Shown here in pieces: positions 1-8,283 of a stretch of 64,000 nucleotides of DNA. The translations under genes were made by a program, and so were the position numbers. Source of the stretch: Xenorhabdus mauleonii (GTDB lineage: Bacteria; Pseudomonadota; Gammaproteobacteria; Enterobacterales; Enterobacteriaceae); assembly GCF_900113945.1 (NCBI RefSeq), contig NZ_FORG01000004.1:62001-126000 (forward strand). Direction: 5' to 3'. The first letter of the stretch is position 1, and every line of letters starts with the position of its first letter. The notes beneath the pieces are model-generated. The model made no database searches. It was given only the letters and a program-made list of their open reading frames with translations, and was not told the DNA's origin.

Positions 1-398
1 TCCTTAATTTTTTTAATAAGCTTATCATTTTTAACATCATATTTAGGGTGATTAGATAGAAACTCTTTAAATCCAATTGCACGATTGCCATCATGCAAAT
101 CTCTTTTTATACTTTCATCGTCAGAATATTCTTCTGGATTAGCAGGATTCCAAACAGCATTGGTAATATCATTCTGTGTCAGAATATTTGTCTTTTCCAG
201 CTTTTTTCTATTAAGACGTTCTTTTAAGCTAGAAAATAATGCTTTTGAAGCCCCCGGTATTCTACTTTTGCGGCGAAATTTTAGGCTTGATAAAGCTGTA
301 TCTCTTGGTGAATCTAGGCCATATAAAATATCACCTGGCTTAAATTCTGTAATAAGTTTCTTTACTTTTTCTTTTTCTTTGACTTTATATATATTCAT
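1..398 (-). CDS. Partial ORF running off left edge; candidate eCIS payload (effector) N-terminus
   Basis: An open frame of 132 codons starts at ATG 398, with AAGGA 8 bases upstream, and reads without a stop to the window edge; the rest of the protein is outside. The first 75 residues are highly basic (an MNIYKVKEKEKVKKL start, then FRRKSR and KERLNRKKLEK), followed by a more neutral stretch containing NPANPEEYSDDES. I do not recognise the family. The position is informative: it follows the last structural gene of the eCIS on the same strand, with only a small regulator between. That is where PVC and Afp loci carry payload genes, whose N-termini act as loading signals and are often basic and disordered. 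The payload role is inference. The opposite-strand open frame over the same bases is hydrophobic, has no convincing start and looks like a shadow. Confidence 0.6.
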   Translation of the reverse strand, partial: MNIYKVKEKEKVKKLITEFKPGDILYGLDSPRDTALSSLKFRRKSRIPGASKALFSSLKERLNRKKLEKTNILTQNDITNAVWNPANPEEYSDDESIKRDLHDGNRAIGFKEFLSNHPKYDVKNDKLIKKIK

Positions 399-624
399 AA
401 CTATTCCTTAATTTTTTAATGGAATGGGTGATTTTTTAATGTTTTTTATAATCTTTGAAATTTCATATACCTACTCGGTTTCATGCTTAATAAAACCATG
501 GGTTTTACGCTATCTAACTTATTGTTGCTTATTAACAAGAATTAGTGAATGAAACTAGACGTGATAACTTTAATTGTCATTTTATTTATGCCGATGTAAT
601 TATTTTGTTAAAACAAATCATATG

Positions 625-915
625 TTATTTATTATTAATTTCATAATAGGATGGCTTATGATTCTTGTAGTCATTTTCGATATTTTTAAGTTGTTCATAA
701 ATTGACAAAACTTTATTGTATAGACATTCTCCTTCTTCCGTTAGTGTTAATCCTTGGCTTTTTCTGATAAAGAGTTTTACACCTAGTGAGAACTCCAGTT
801 TTTTTAAACTTCGGCTAATTGGCGACTCTGTAATAAAAAGCTCCTTTGTTGCCTTGTTTATTGATTTATTTTTGGCTACAACAATAAAATTTGCTAAGTC
901 TTTTGAAATAAACAC
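625..915 (-). CDS. Stand-alone LysR-type helix-turn-helix protein, 96 aa
   Basis: The product is a LysR-family N-terminal winged helix-turn-helix and little else. Residues 1-60 carry the usual pattern (LANFIVVAKNKSINKATKEL, then TESPISRSLKKLE, GVKLFIR and LTLTEEGE), followed by a helix that is the start of the LysR dimerisation linker. The co-inducer-binding domain of about 200 residues is absent, and the AT-rich DNA after the stop shows no continuation in any frame. The start is GTG at 915 with AGGAG six bases upstream, so translation is plausible. It lies between the end of the eCIS operon and the candidate payload gene. It may be a DNA-binding-only regulator or a truncated relic; a role in payload or eCIS control is only suggested by position. 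Confidence 0.8.
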   Translation of the reverse strand: MFISKDLANFIVVAKNKSINKATKELFITESPISRSLKKLEFSLGVKLFIRKSQGLTLTEEGECLYNKVLSIYEQLKNIENDYKNHKPSYYEINNK

Positions 916-1261
916 CTGAACTCCTTTTTAAATTAAATAGGCTTTATTCCTGGCGTTGTAAAATTTTTAATAAATTGTTGTTTTTATATTTTTTAAAAAA
1001 GTTGATGCAGTGGTTTATCTTAATAAAATTCATTAGCCACACAATAATCATATATATGCATTAATATTTGTCAATAATTAATAATGCGACTGCCATATTT
1101 ATCAGTATGAATTTAAAATGAAAATTCTTATTTAATATCAGAGGAATGCCATGATATAAGGCGGGTCAACCTTATTAATTATAAGTTTTATTTAAATATT
1201 ATTGGATGAAATTTTACTGACTCCTGCTTTTTATTTCGTGGTTTTTTTAAAAGATAATAAA
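916..1261. other. Intergenic, AT-rich, no gene seen
   Basis: These 346 bases lie between the stop of pvc16 and the GTG start of the LysR-type gene. I see no reading frame with a ribosome-binding site and no clear stem-loop terminator for the eCIS operon. The AT-richness fits a promoter region for the LysR-type gene, but I cannot assign promoter elements. Confidence 0.5.
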
Positions 1262-2167
1262 TTAAATGCCCAAAAGATGATTATTTTCTATGTTTTTAAT
1301 GTATATTCCATAATCATCAATTGTAATAACAATCTTGTTATCATTTAGCCAATGCGCAAAGATTTTATTAATGTCCTGAAGATATTTCTGATGGGTAATG
1401 CCCGATACAGACAGAGATATCGAAATTTCTTTTGAGTTATCTGTGTTCATAGCTTCTTTCTTCGTTAATAGTTCAACTTTGCTCAGGGCCAGCCTAATAT
1501 TTTCTTCACGTTCTGATTCAGCCGCAGGTTGCTTTTGTAGTTCTGTAATTAATAATTCTCGCAAGGTATGGCTAATTGTTTCCGGATTGACGGATGTGGC
1601 CTGTTCCAAGGTGGAAGAAATGGTGCTTACCGGCGTTGCCGTATTCTGTTCATCAGTAAGGCTAATCGGTATTGTCACTGAGTAATTTAAAGAAAGTCGT
1701 GGGCGATTCCCCAGGGATTGCCAAAAACTGCCCAAACTGTTTAAACTTTCTTTCGGGGGAACAACCTGAGTATAAGCGCCAGGAATACCTGCCAGTTGGC
1801 GGTTATTAATCAGGGCATTCAAGACTTGCGACATGACTTGTATTGCCTGATTATCCGGTTGGCTATCCGGGCTATTGGGATCGGTTGCGGGTTTGCTTGA
1901 TTCCCAATAGGTAATCAGATAATTACATTTAATATTGACCCAACCCGGCAATAATCTGCCTGAAGTGGCATTGAACACTCTGGATTCTGTTGAACGAAGC
2001 TGTAGATCTTCATGGATATCATAAAGAAAGACACTCACCATTGCGTCAGATTGCACGGTATCTAACTCAGGCAGGTCAAAACGGATTGCGATTTTTTTAT
2101 CCAGATATTTTTCCAAAATTTCTTTCATTGCTTTATTGGCATCAATAACAGTTTGCATTTTTAACAT
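1262..2167 (-). CDS. pvc16: eCIS tail-terminator/cap protein (Pvc16/Afp16-like, DUF4255)
   Basis: This 301-aa protein closes the eCIS operon. The N-terminal half has the pattern of the DUF4255 family: a conserved start (VIDANKAMKEIL), a stretch on valence-like output (VSVFLYDIHED), then a segment with YLITYW and QVLNALI. In Afp and PVC this protein caps the distal end of tube and sheath and ends polymerisation after the length is set. The C-terminal third is variable. The start at 2167 is preceded by GAGG at a suitable distance. It is 75 bases downstream of the ATPase gene, as expected for the last structural gene. Family assignment comes from sequence pattern plus fixed gene order. Confidence 0.9.
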   Translation of the reverse strand: MLKMQTVIDANKAMKEILEKYLDKKIAIRFDLPELDTVQSDAMVSVFLYDIHEDLQLRSTESRVFNATSGRLLPGWVNIKCNYLITYWESSKPATDPNSPDSQPDNQAIQVMSQVLNALINNRQLAGIPGAYTQVVPPKESLNSLGSFWQSLGNRPRLSLNYSVTIPISLTDEQNTATPVSTISSTLEQATSVNPETISHTLRELLITELQKQPAAESEREENIRLALSKVELLTKKEAMNTDNSKEISISLSVSGITHQKYLQDINKIFAHWLNDNKIVITIDDYGIYIKNIENNHLLGI

Positions 2168-2242
2168 AAAATGATCCTCTTGATATACTTTTAGGAAAAA
2201 GAGTGGGTCGTTGATACATTTAATTTTTAGTTCTACTTATTT

Positions 2243-4339
2243 TTATGGGGTTTTAAATATCAATCTGCCCACTTTATCTAATTCTCGTGTTAATGCTGTT
2301 TCAATATGATTATTATTCACTTCTTTATAGTTGTTCTCTGCGGCAAAAAGCGAAGACAATAAAGCAATATTCCGAATATTTGCTCCTGTTATACCTGCCC
2401 GTTGGGCTAATTTATCAAAATCCACATCTTGGGAAATCGGTATATTTTCAGGCCAGATTGCTTGCCACATTTTTTTGCGGAGAATTTCATCTGGGTAAGT
2501 AAAACGAGTAATAAAGGTAAAACGGCGATTAAAGGCGTTATCCAAATGGCTGCGATTATTCGTGGATAAAATAACTAAACCAGGATAATTTTCCAGCCGT
2601 TGCAACAAGTAAGAGACTTCAATATTTGCGTGCCTGTCTTGAGCATCTTTGGTTTCACTGCGTTTACCAAACAGTGCATCTGCTTCATCAAAGAATAAAA
2701 CACCGGCATCCTGTTCTGCCAAATCGAATATACGGGATAAGTTTTTCTCGGTTTCACCGATATATTTATTCACGACGGTGGCTAAATCCACTTTGATTAA
2801 ATCAACGCCAATACAATTGGCAATCACTTCTGCCGCCATGGTTTTTCCTGTTCCAGAATCACCATAAAACAGGGCGCTGATACCCGTCCCATAACCAATT
2901 TTGTCTTTAAAACCTTCTGCAAGAACGTGTTCCCGATATTTAATTGCTGTGAGTATTTCTTGTATTTGTTGAGCAATATCATCGGATACCAATAAATCTT
3001 TTAATGAACGTTTAGGCGTGATCCGCTGTGCCAATTGACCAAAATTTTGTTGGGCGCGTAAATTGAGCGCTTGATGGATATCGCATTGCTGCAAAATATC
3101 CAAAGGATTTCGTTGTTGTTGGTAAAGTTGGGCTTCCTGCAAAATCAATGGCAGGGTTTCAGGATTAAAGGTGTAACGCTGGCTTAAGGACATTGCGTCA
3201 ATATTATTTGCGCAGTGATTGGGTAATTGCGCCGTCAATAGATTCGTTTTTTCCTTCAGGGTCAGAATGGGCATTTCTACCAATAATGTTGATAATTTTC
3301 TCAACCAGACCAGTGGGGAAGAGGGTTCAATTAAGCATACCACTCTTAATTCAGGTTGCTGCAATAATGCCGACAGCGGTTCCAGTAGCTGTTTATTCTG
3401 TTCAACGAATAAGCAAAAATTTCGCAGCAATAAGCAGGCTCCGCGCATGCGAATTTCCCGCAAAATGCGCTTCATTCGGGAAAGCAGGGCGCTATTATCA
3501 TTGTCAGCCAATTTGGCGATATCTACTGCCAATGTTTGTCGCTCTTCTGAGGCCATGATATTGGCAACGGCATAAGCTCTGGCACTGCCGGCATTGCCCT
3601 TTAATAAGATAATGGAGCGAATATCATCGTGGTCAGATAACAACGCATTATTGAGTAATTGCTTTAATTGGGGTGGATAATAACCATTCTCTATAGGTGG
3701 TAACCACTCAGAATAATATTCTAAGTCAGGCGTAATAGGGTGATGCCCCAGTAAAAAATGATACACACTGTTATCAGTGATAAAAGGTGTTTGGATCCAG
3801 GATAATACTTTTTGATGGCTCTCAATGGATAATAGCCGGCAGTTAATCAGAGGAGAACAATGCAGGAAACTGGCTTGTTGTGCCTGCTTCTCCGACATTG
3901 AGTGACAAAATAGTTCCAGTGCCAGCGTAAAAGAAGGAAGCCGGGCTTGTTGTTCTCCTTGGATGAGCGCAAACAGTTGATAGTATCGGCTATCAAAATG
4001 GGGAAGTAGGCCTAACAGCAACACATCTCTTTCAAAATCAGTCAGTTCAAAACGATCAATTAAATCAGTCAGCCGGGAAGCTACAGAAGTGACGGTTTGC
4101 GGTATTGCCAGATAATCATCATTGAACCAGTGAGGTTTACCCTTGGGGTTATCTAATCTGGCGATAATATCTTCTTCATTTAGCAGGAATTCATCAAGAC
4201 GTTCATCTTGTTGGATGGAGATGCAATGGAGATGATATTGAAGAACGAGATCGATACGTTCCAGTTGGCTCAATAAAAACGCTAAATTAGCGTCATTATT
4301 CTGCTGAAATAAATTAGGGAAAATAGATGCTGTATTCAT
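2243..4339 (-). CDS. pvc15: eCIS AAA+ ATPase (Pvc15/Afp15-like)
   Basis: A 698-aa AAA+ ATPase. Walker A is GDSGTGKT at residues 493-500 and Walker B is FFDEAD at 549-554, followed by a sensor-1-like STNN and an arginine-rich NRRF segment. The first 450 residues form the helical N-terminal part typical of CIS ATPases, with a degenerate second nucleotide-binding region. In PVC/Afp systems this enzyme is needed for assembly or payload loading but is not a stoichiometric part of the finished particle. It sits between the tape-measure gene and the cap gene, as in characterised loci. The 123-base gap upstream, with a dispersed palindromic repeat, is one of the larger gaps in the operon. All key ATPase motifs are intact. 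Confidence 0.93.
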   Translation of the reverse strand: MNTASIFPNLFQQNNDANLAFLLSQLERIDLVLQYHLHCISIQQDERLDEFLLNEEDIIARLDNPKGKPHWFNDDYLAIPQTVTSVASRLTDLIDRFELTDFERDVLLLGLLPHFDSRYYQLFALIQGEQQARLPSFTLALELFCHSMSEKQAQQASFLHCSPLINCRLLSIESHQKVLSWIQTPFITDNSVYHFLLGHHPITPDLEYYSEWLPPIENGYYPPQLKQLLNNALLSDHDDIRSIILLKGNAGSARAYAVANIMASEERQTLAVDIAKLADNDNSALLSRMKRILREIRMRGACLLLRNFCLFVEQNKQLLEPLSALLQQPELRVVCLIEPSSPLVWLRKLSTLLVEMPILTLKEKTNLLTAQLPNHCANNIDAMSLSQRYTFNPETLPLILQEAQLYQQQRNPLDILQQCDIHQALNLRAQQNFGQLAQRITPKRSLKDLLVSDDIAQQIQEILTAIKYREHVLAEGFKDKIGYGTGISALFYGDSGTGKTMAAEVIANCIGVDLIKVDLATVVNKYIGETEKNLSRIFDLAEQDAGVLFFDEADALFGKRSETKDAQDRHANIEVSYLLQRLENYPGLVILSTNNRSHLDNAFNRRFTFITRFTYPDEILRKKMWQAIWPENIPISQDVDFDKLAQRAGITGANIRNIALLSSLFAAENNYKEVNNNHIETALTRELDKVGRLIFKTP

Positions 4340-4358
4340 ATAGTTTACTCAGGCTATT

Positions 4359-4378
4359 TATACCCAATGAATTTCAAG
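4359..4378 (+). repeat. Dispersed intergenic repeat (TATACCCAAT type), copy A
   Basis: The 20-base core TATACCCAATGAATTTCAAG lies in the gap between pvc14 and pvc15. A second copy in the opposite orientation, with one mismatch over the first 19 bases, is at 38294-38313. I remember such sequences as common between genes in Xenorhabdus, Photorhabdus and relatives. Element boundaries beyond the core are not clear at this copy. Confidence 0.6.
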
Positions 4379-4462
4379 ATGCATCGTAGCGGCCAATGAG
4401 TCAGCCAATAAAGAAGCAATTTGAAAGGCAAAGGATGTAGGATGTTTGATAGTTTTTTATGA

Positions 4463-6958
4463 CTATAACCATGTTGTCATGACGGGCTGTTCCAACCAGC
4501 TAAAGCGGGCTATATTTATTGGCCACGGCCAATTGTTTATCAGTGCATCATAAACTTCGGATTTAATATGGATATTGGTTAATCCATTTAATTCACTCAA
4601 TTCCCCGGAACGTTGTAAAAATAAATGCCGCACATCATTTATCCCCATTTTTTTCCAGTTCGGAAGTTGTACGAGCGTTTTTTCCAGCCATTGGTTGATA
4701 GCAATTTGTTGTTCTGGCTCAGGTGCGCGCCATAGCGCATCATCATGTATGGATAGCCCGCACAGTATTTTATTGAGGGTCAATCGCCATGCCGGTATTT
4801 CCTCTTCAGCCCAAATCATCCAATCCAATAAACAGACCGCCACTCTTTGCGCTTCAAGGCTGATAAATTGTTTTTCCTTCAATAAATCAAAGGTGCGGAA
4901 AAATGTTGGCAATAACGGCCATAAAAGCATACAGCCGGCATTACTGATGGGTAAAACAGATTGTACTGATGGCGTTTGAATCCCATTATTAGGTTGTTTG
5001 AATGACATGTGCGCTGACAATGCGGATTTCGGCAATTCTTTGTGTGATTTCTTGTGCTGTAGAATTGTTGGGTTTTGTTTTAATTCCCCCTTTATCAAAC
5101 CATAACGCTGCTGTAGGGGAGCCGGTTGCTGATTGATTTTTATGGAGTGGGGTGTAACTGGCGGTATTGTATCTATTGGTATATGGATTTTATGAACAGC
5201 CTGTTTTAATTGATGGTTTTCATCCTGATGGATACTGACTGTTGATGTTTTCTTAATTTTAGTTTGTGATAACTTTTTTGTTTGCGTATGGGATTCACTA
5301 TTATCCGGTTGTAATGAATTAACATAATTTTCTGCAATACCATTCTCTGGTATTTGTTTGTGTTGAATTTTTGGAGCTGTTTTTATTTTCGCATGCGTTT
5401 CATTACTAGTTGGTTTTGATAAATTAATGTTATTCTCAATAATATTATTCTCTGATGCCCACTTGTTTTGCGTGCTCATGAGGGTTTTCGTTTGTGTATG
5501 GTTTTGATCAATATCCGGTTTTATTGCATGACTGCTATTTCCTGAAATGCCGTTCTCCGGCATCCGCCTGTTTTGCGTTCTCAACGTAGTTTCTGTTTGC
5601 GCATGGATGCCGCTGTTAGCCGGTTTTAATGGATGGCGGCTATTTTCTACAATATCGTTCTCCGGTATTCGTTTATTTTGCGTTCTCAGTGTGGTTTCTG
5701 TTCGTGTATGAATGTCATTATTATCCGGTTTTAATGAATGACCGTTATTTTCTTTAATGTCGTGCTCCGGCATTCGTTTATTTTCTGTTTTCAGTGTGGT
5801 TTCTGTTGGTGTATGAATAGCATTATTCTCCGTTTTTAATGAATGATTGGTATTTTTCATCATTCCTTTTTTCGATGCCGGTTTGGTTCCAGTTTGTAAT
5901 GTGAATTTTTTTTGTGTGTTATTTGCATAATTTGCCTGATGTTTCAGATAATATTTTGCAGATAATTTCAATTTTTCTGGAGTCACACCTTCATCTTTGA
6001 TTGCTGGCTTATCAATAAGTTGGGGGCTTTTTATTGCCTCGGAAAATAAATTGAAAAGTATGTGGAGAACATCGGCTTGGCAGATTTTAATTAATCGACT
6101 TAGCTTCTCGGGTTGTAAACAATGGTTAGCTAGCATGGGAAGCCACTGCTGTGGTTGAAGGTTGATTTCTTCCAACAACCAATAACTAAATTCAGAGTTG
6201 CTTACCTGTTGCCATAAAATAGGTGAGTCCCAGTTGCCATGATTCAAATAGTTATCGACACTATTTAATGTGAATTTTTCTGGATCTAACGTATTGGATA
6301 CATTGAGATCACGCTTAATTATCGATGAAATATCATTTTTATCCCCGTTATCCTTCAGATTACCTCTTTGTTGGTTGCAATCGTTCACTCCAGTAGCACG
6401 GCTATCTATTCCATCTGTGCTATTTATTCTCAGGAAATGATGCGTGGTTTTTGTTTCCCATTGAAATTTGGCCTTTGGCGGTACAAATTCGTCTCTGGTG
6501 AAGTTGTCACTCCCTTGCTGCCTCGATACATCCCGAAGTTCATAAGGTATAGTTTTAGCTTTTCTTGAGGTGAATAAGTTACGGTCAGCATTCTGTTTCA
6601 TGCTTTCTGTGAATTCATGGGTCTTATTTCTTAATTCTCTTTCCAATCGCCAAATAAATTGTTGTTCAAAATTTTCTAACGCTATCTCTCCAAGATCTAA
6701 AACTATTTTTGTTAATGATAGATCATTGTTCTGTCTTGCCCATTTTTCCACTTCTTCATTAATTAAATGACGCAGTTTACGTTTAAATAAAGCAGAGCAT
6801 TTTTCAATTATCTTATTGCTGTGATGTTTCTCTGTTTCAAGTGATATTGATAATTTGTCAATGACACCCTTGAGATTTTCTTTGTGGTTTCTTTCCAAGA
6901 CAGTTGTCCCTTTACATGCTATGAATATGTTCAATGGGCGATAAATAGCGACGCCCAT
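4463..6958 (-). CDS. pvc14: eCIS tape-measure protein (Pvc14/Afp14-like) with internal 35-aa tandem repeats
   Basis: The N-terminal 130 residues match the pattern of contractile-injection-system tape-measure proteins: a helical region ending in a basic stretch and the signature LTKIVLDLGEIALENFEQQF. The C-terminal 170 residues form a second ordered region (LLWPLLPTFF, a later LNKILCG, then WPWPINIARFSWL). Between them, residues 372-581 are six tandem degenerate repeats of exactly 35 aa, rich in Asn, Thr, His, Lys and Pro. Afp14 sets particle length, so repeat number here may matter for length. Start choice is uncertain: ATG 6958 has no ribosome-binding site, whereas TTG 6898, in frame, has AGGGA about 8 bases upstream and gives an N-terminus more like the family (811 aa). 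Confidence 0.88.
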   Translation of the reverse strand: MGVAIYRPLNIFIACKGTTVLERNHKENLKGVIDKLSISLETEKHHSNKIIEKCSALFKRKLRHLINEEVEKWARQNNDLSLTKIVLDLGEIALENFEQQFIWRLERELRNKTHEFTESMKQNADRNLFTSRKAKTIPYELRDVSRQQGSDNFTRDEFVPPKAKFQWETKTTHHFLRINSTDGIDSRATGVNDCNQQRGNLKDNGDKNDISSIIKRDLNVSNTLDPEKFTLNSVDNYLNHGNWDSPILWQQVSNSEFSYWLLEEINLQPQQWLPMLANHCLQPEKLSRLIKICQADVLHILFNLFSEAIKSPQLIDKPAIKDEGVTPEKLKLSAKYYLKHQANYANNTQKKFTLQTGTKPASKKGMMKNTNHSLKTENNAIHTPTETTLKTENKRMPEHDIKENNGHSLKPDNNDIHTRTETTLRTQNKRIPENDIVENSRHPLKPANSGIHAQTETTLRTQNRRMPENGISGNSSHAIKPDIDQNHTQTKTLMSTQNKWASENNIIENNINLSKPTSNETHAKIKTAPKIQHKQIPENGIAENYVNSLQPDNSESHTQTKKLSQTKIKKTSTVSIHQDENHQLKQAVHKIHIPIDTIPPVTPHSIKINQQPAPLQQRYGLIKGELKQNPTILQHKKSHKELPKSALSAHMSFKQPNNGIQTPSVQSVLPISNAGCMLLWPLLPTFFRTFDLLKEKQFISLEAQRVAVCLLDWMIWAEEEIPAWRLTLNKILCGLSIHDDALWRAPEPEQQIAINQWLEKTLVQLPNWKKMGINDVRHLFLQRSGELSELNGLTNIHIKSEVYDALINNWPWPINIARFSWLEQPVMTTWL
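5216..5845 (-). repeat. Six tandem 105-bp repeats inside pvc14
   Basis: The first codon of each unit (His or Asn, then S/L/I-L/S-K) falls at 5845, 5740, 5635, 5530, 5425 and 5320, i.e. an exact 105-base period five times over. The unit encodes 35 residues of the type H-SLKP-N-IHT-TETTLRTQNKR-PEN-I-EN. The first three copies are closest to each other; copies 4 to 6 are increasingly diverged, yet no copy has gained or lost a codon. Confidence 0.93.
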
Positions 6959-6968
6959 TGTGAAAGAA

Positions 6969-8234
6969 TTAAGACTTCATAATAAATGCCAATATGTAAT
7001 AGGGTGGGACTATATCGACTTGATGTGTATGGGCCGGCAGCGTCGTTGATGCAGTATGATCATGGCCTTCTGAACTGCCTGTTGAACTGGTGTACGGCCA
7101 CCAGTGATTATAATTAACCGATCTGATCCAGGGTTCTTCTGTAGTATTATATATTATGCGATAGTGGTTAAGATCCTTGTTATTAATTTCATCGTTCAGG
7201 TCATTATTTAATACAGCACTGTATCGTAATCCTGTGTTTTCAGTGAATCCACCACCTTGTATGTGTTTATGCTTTGGTATTTGTTTTATATTTAATTGGG
7301 TTTCATTGACTCTAACATCCATTTTTTTAGTTGAGTTCTCGTTGCTATTGACGACAAAAGATTTCGCATTACTTTGCCCTGTAGCTGTTTTTCCATTAGT
7401 GCCATCGATATTTGCAATAGTTCCCCCTAATATAAATCTATCTATTAGATTAGGCGTGCCTTTAGTGCCATCGCATAATAACCAGCCTTGTGGTATTGCC
7501 GAGCCTGAAAACATAACAATCATACCCTTGGGTAATACAGTATTAGGATCAATGGCAACTTGATCATTGTCTATCTTAATACCGTGGCCCGTTTTAATAC
7601 GAATGCCTGATGAACTATTACCGATACCGCCATTGGCATGAAGATGAACTTCTAGACCATTACCAACGGTAATTCCTCTTCCTGCCTTAACTTTTATGCC
7701 GGCACTATCTACTGTAATGGTTGAATCCGCGGGGGTCGCTTCCAATGCACCCTCTGAGTTAAATGCTATTCCGTCGCCCGGTTTTATGGCAATGCCATTG
7801 GCATCAACAACTAAGCCTTTGTTCGCCGCCAATTTTACCGCAACACTTTGAGAATAAACGGTAATGCCATGCCCCTGACCCACCGATATTCCATCACTTT
7901 TATTCGTCAGGCCACGGCCCAGACTGACCGATAAAATATCTTGTTCCAGTTTTAATGGAGAAGAATTATTGTGGTCAATGATACCCATTTTTAAATTCAG
8001 AGTGCCATCATCACCCAGCGTTAATCCTGTTCCCGGGCCATTTTGTTGTGGTGCCAGACCACAGGCTTTGCGCCCGACATCGGCAATATCAATTAATTGG
8101 CTGAAATCAATTTGTAAAGGAATACTTCCTTCTTTGAATTTATATTTCAGTTTATCCGTTTCAGGCCCAATACCTTTTTCATTAGATAATGCTTGTTGCG
8201 TTTGTATTCTTGCAGAATAAAGCGTCTCTTTCAT
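6969..8234 (-). CDS. pvc13: eCIS tail fibre / target-binding protein (Pvc13-like) with phage collar-type tip
   Basis: 421 aa from ATG 8234, chosen over the in-frame ATG at 8246 because GGAG lies six bases upstream. Residues about 90-235 are a fibrous shaft made of short glycine-turn repeats of the GxGI-V and NGIAIKPGDGI type, like adenovirus-fibre shafts. From about residue 240 there is a phage tail-collar domain: a GMIVMFSGSAIPQGWLLCDG-type start, then GTPNLIDRFILGG. The end is rich in HxH pairs (KHKH, HDH, HTH), typical of metal-bound phage-fibre tips. In PVCs this protein decides which cell is bound. The collar-type tip differs from the adenovirus knob-like end of the best-studied PVCs. 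Host target cannot be read from sequence. Confidence 0.88.
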   Translation of the reverse strand: MKETLYSARIQTQQALSNEKGIGPETDKLKYKFKEGSIPLQIDFSQLIDIADVGRKACGLAPQQNGPGTGLTLGDDGTLNLKMGIIDHNNSSPLKLEQDILSVSLGRGLTNKSDGISVGQGHGITVYSQSVAVKLAANKGLVVDANGIAIKPGDGIAFNSEGALEATPADSTITVDSAGIKVKAGRGITVGNGLEVHLHANGGIGNSSSGIRIKTGHGIKIDNDQVAIDPNTVLPKGMIVMFSGSAIPQGWLLCDGTKGTPNLIDRFILGGTIANIDGTNGKTATGQSNAKSFVVNSNENSTKKMDVRVNETQLNIKQIPKHKHIQGGGFTENTGLRYSAVLNNDLNDEINNKDLNHYRIIYNTTEEPWIRSVNYNHWWPYTSSTGSSEGHDHTASTTLPAHTHQVDIVPPYYILAFIMKS

Positions 8235-8283
8235 GGTTAACTCCATAAAATTTAGTAAATATAAAATATTGCGGTAGGTGTTT

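Noticed and set aside
85-411. Plus-strand open frame of 108 codons with a hydrophobic C-terminus
   Set aside because: It is antisense to a better-supported minus-strand frame (good ribosome site, charged protein-like sequence) and its own start lacks a ribosome site.
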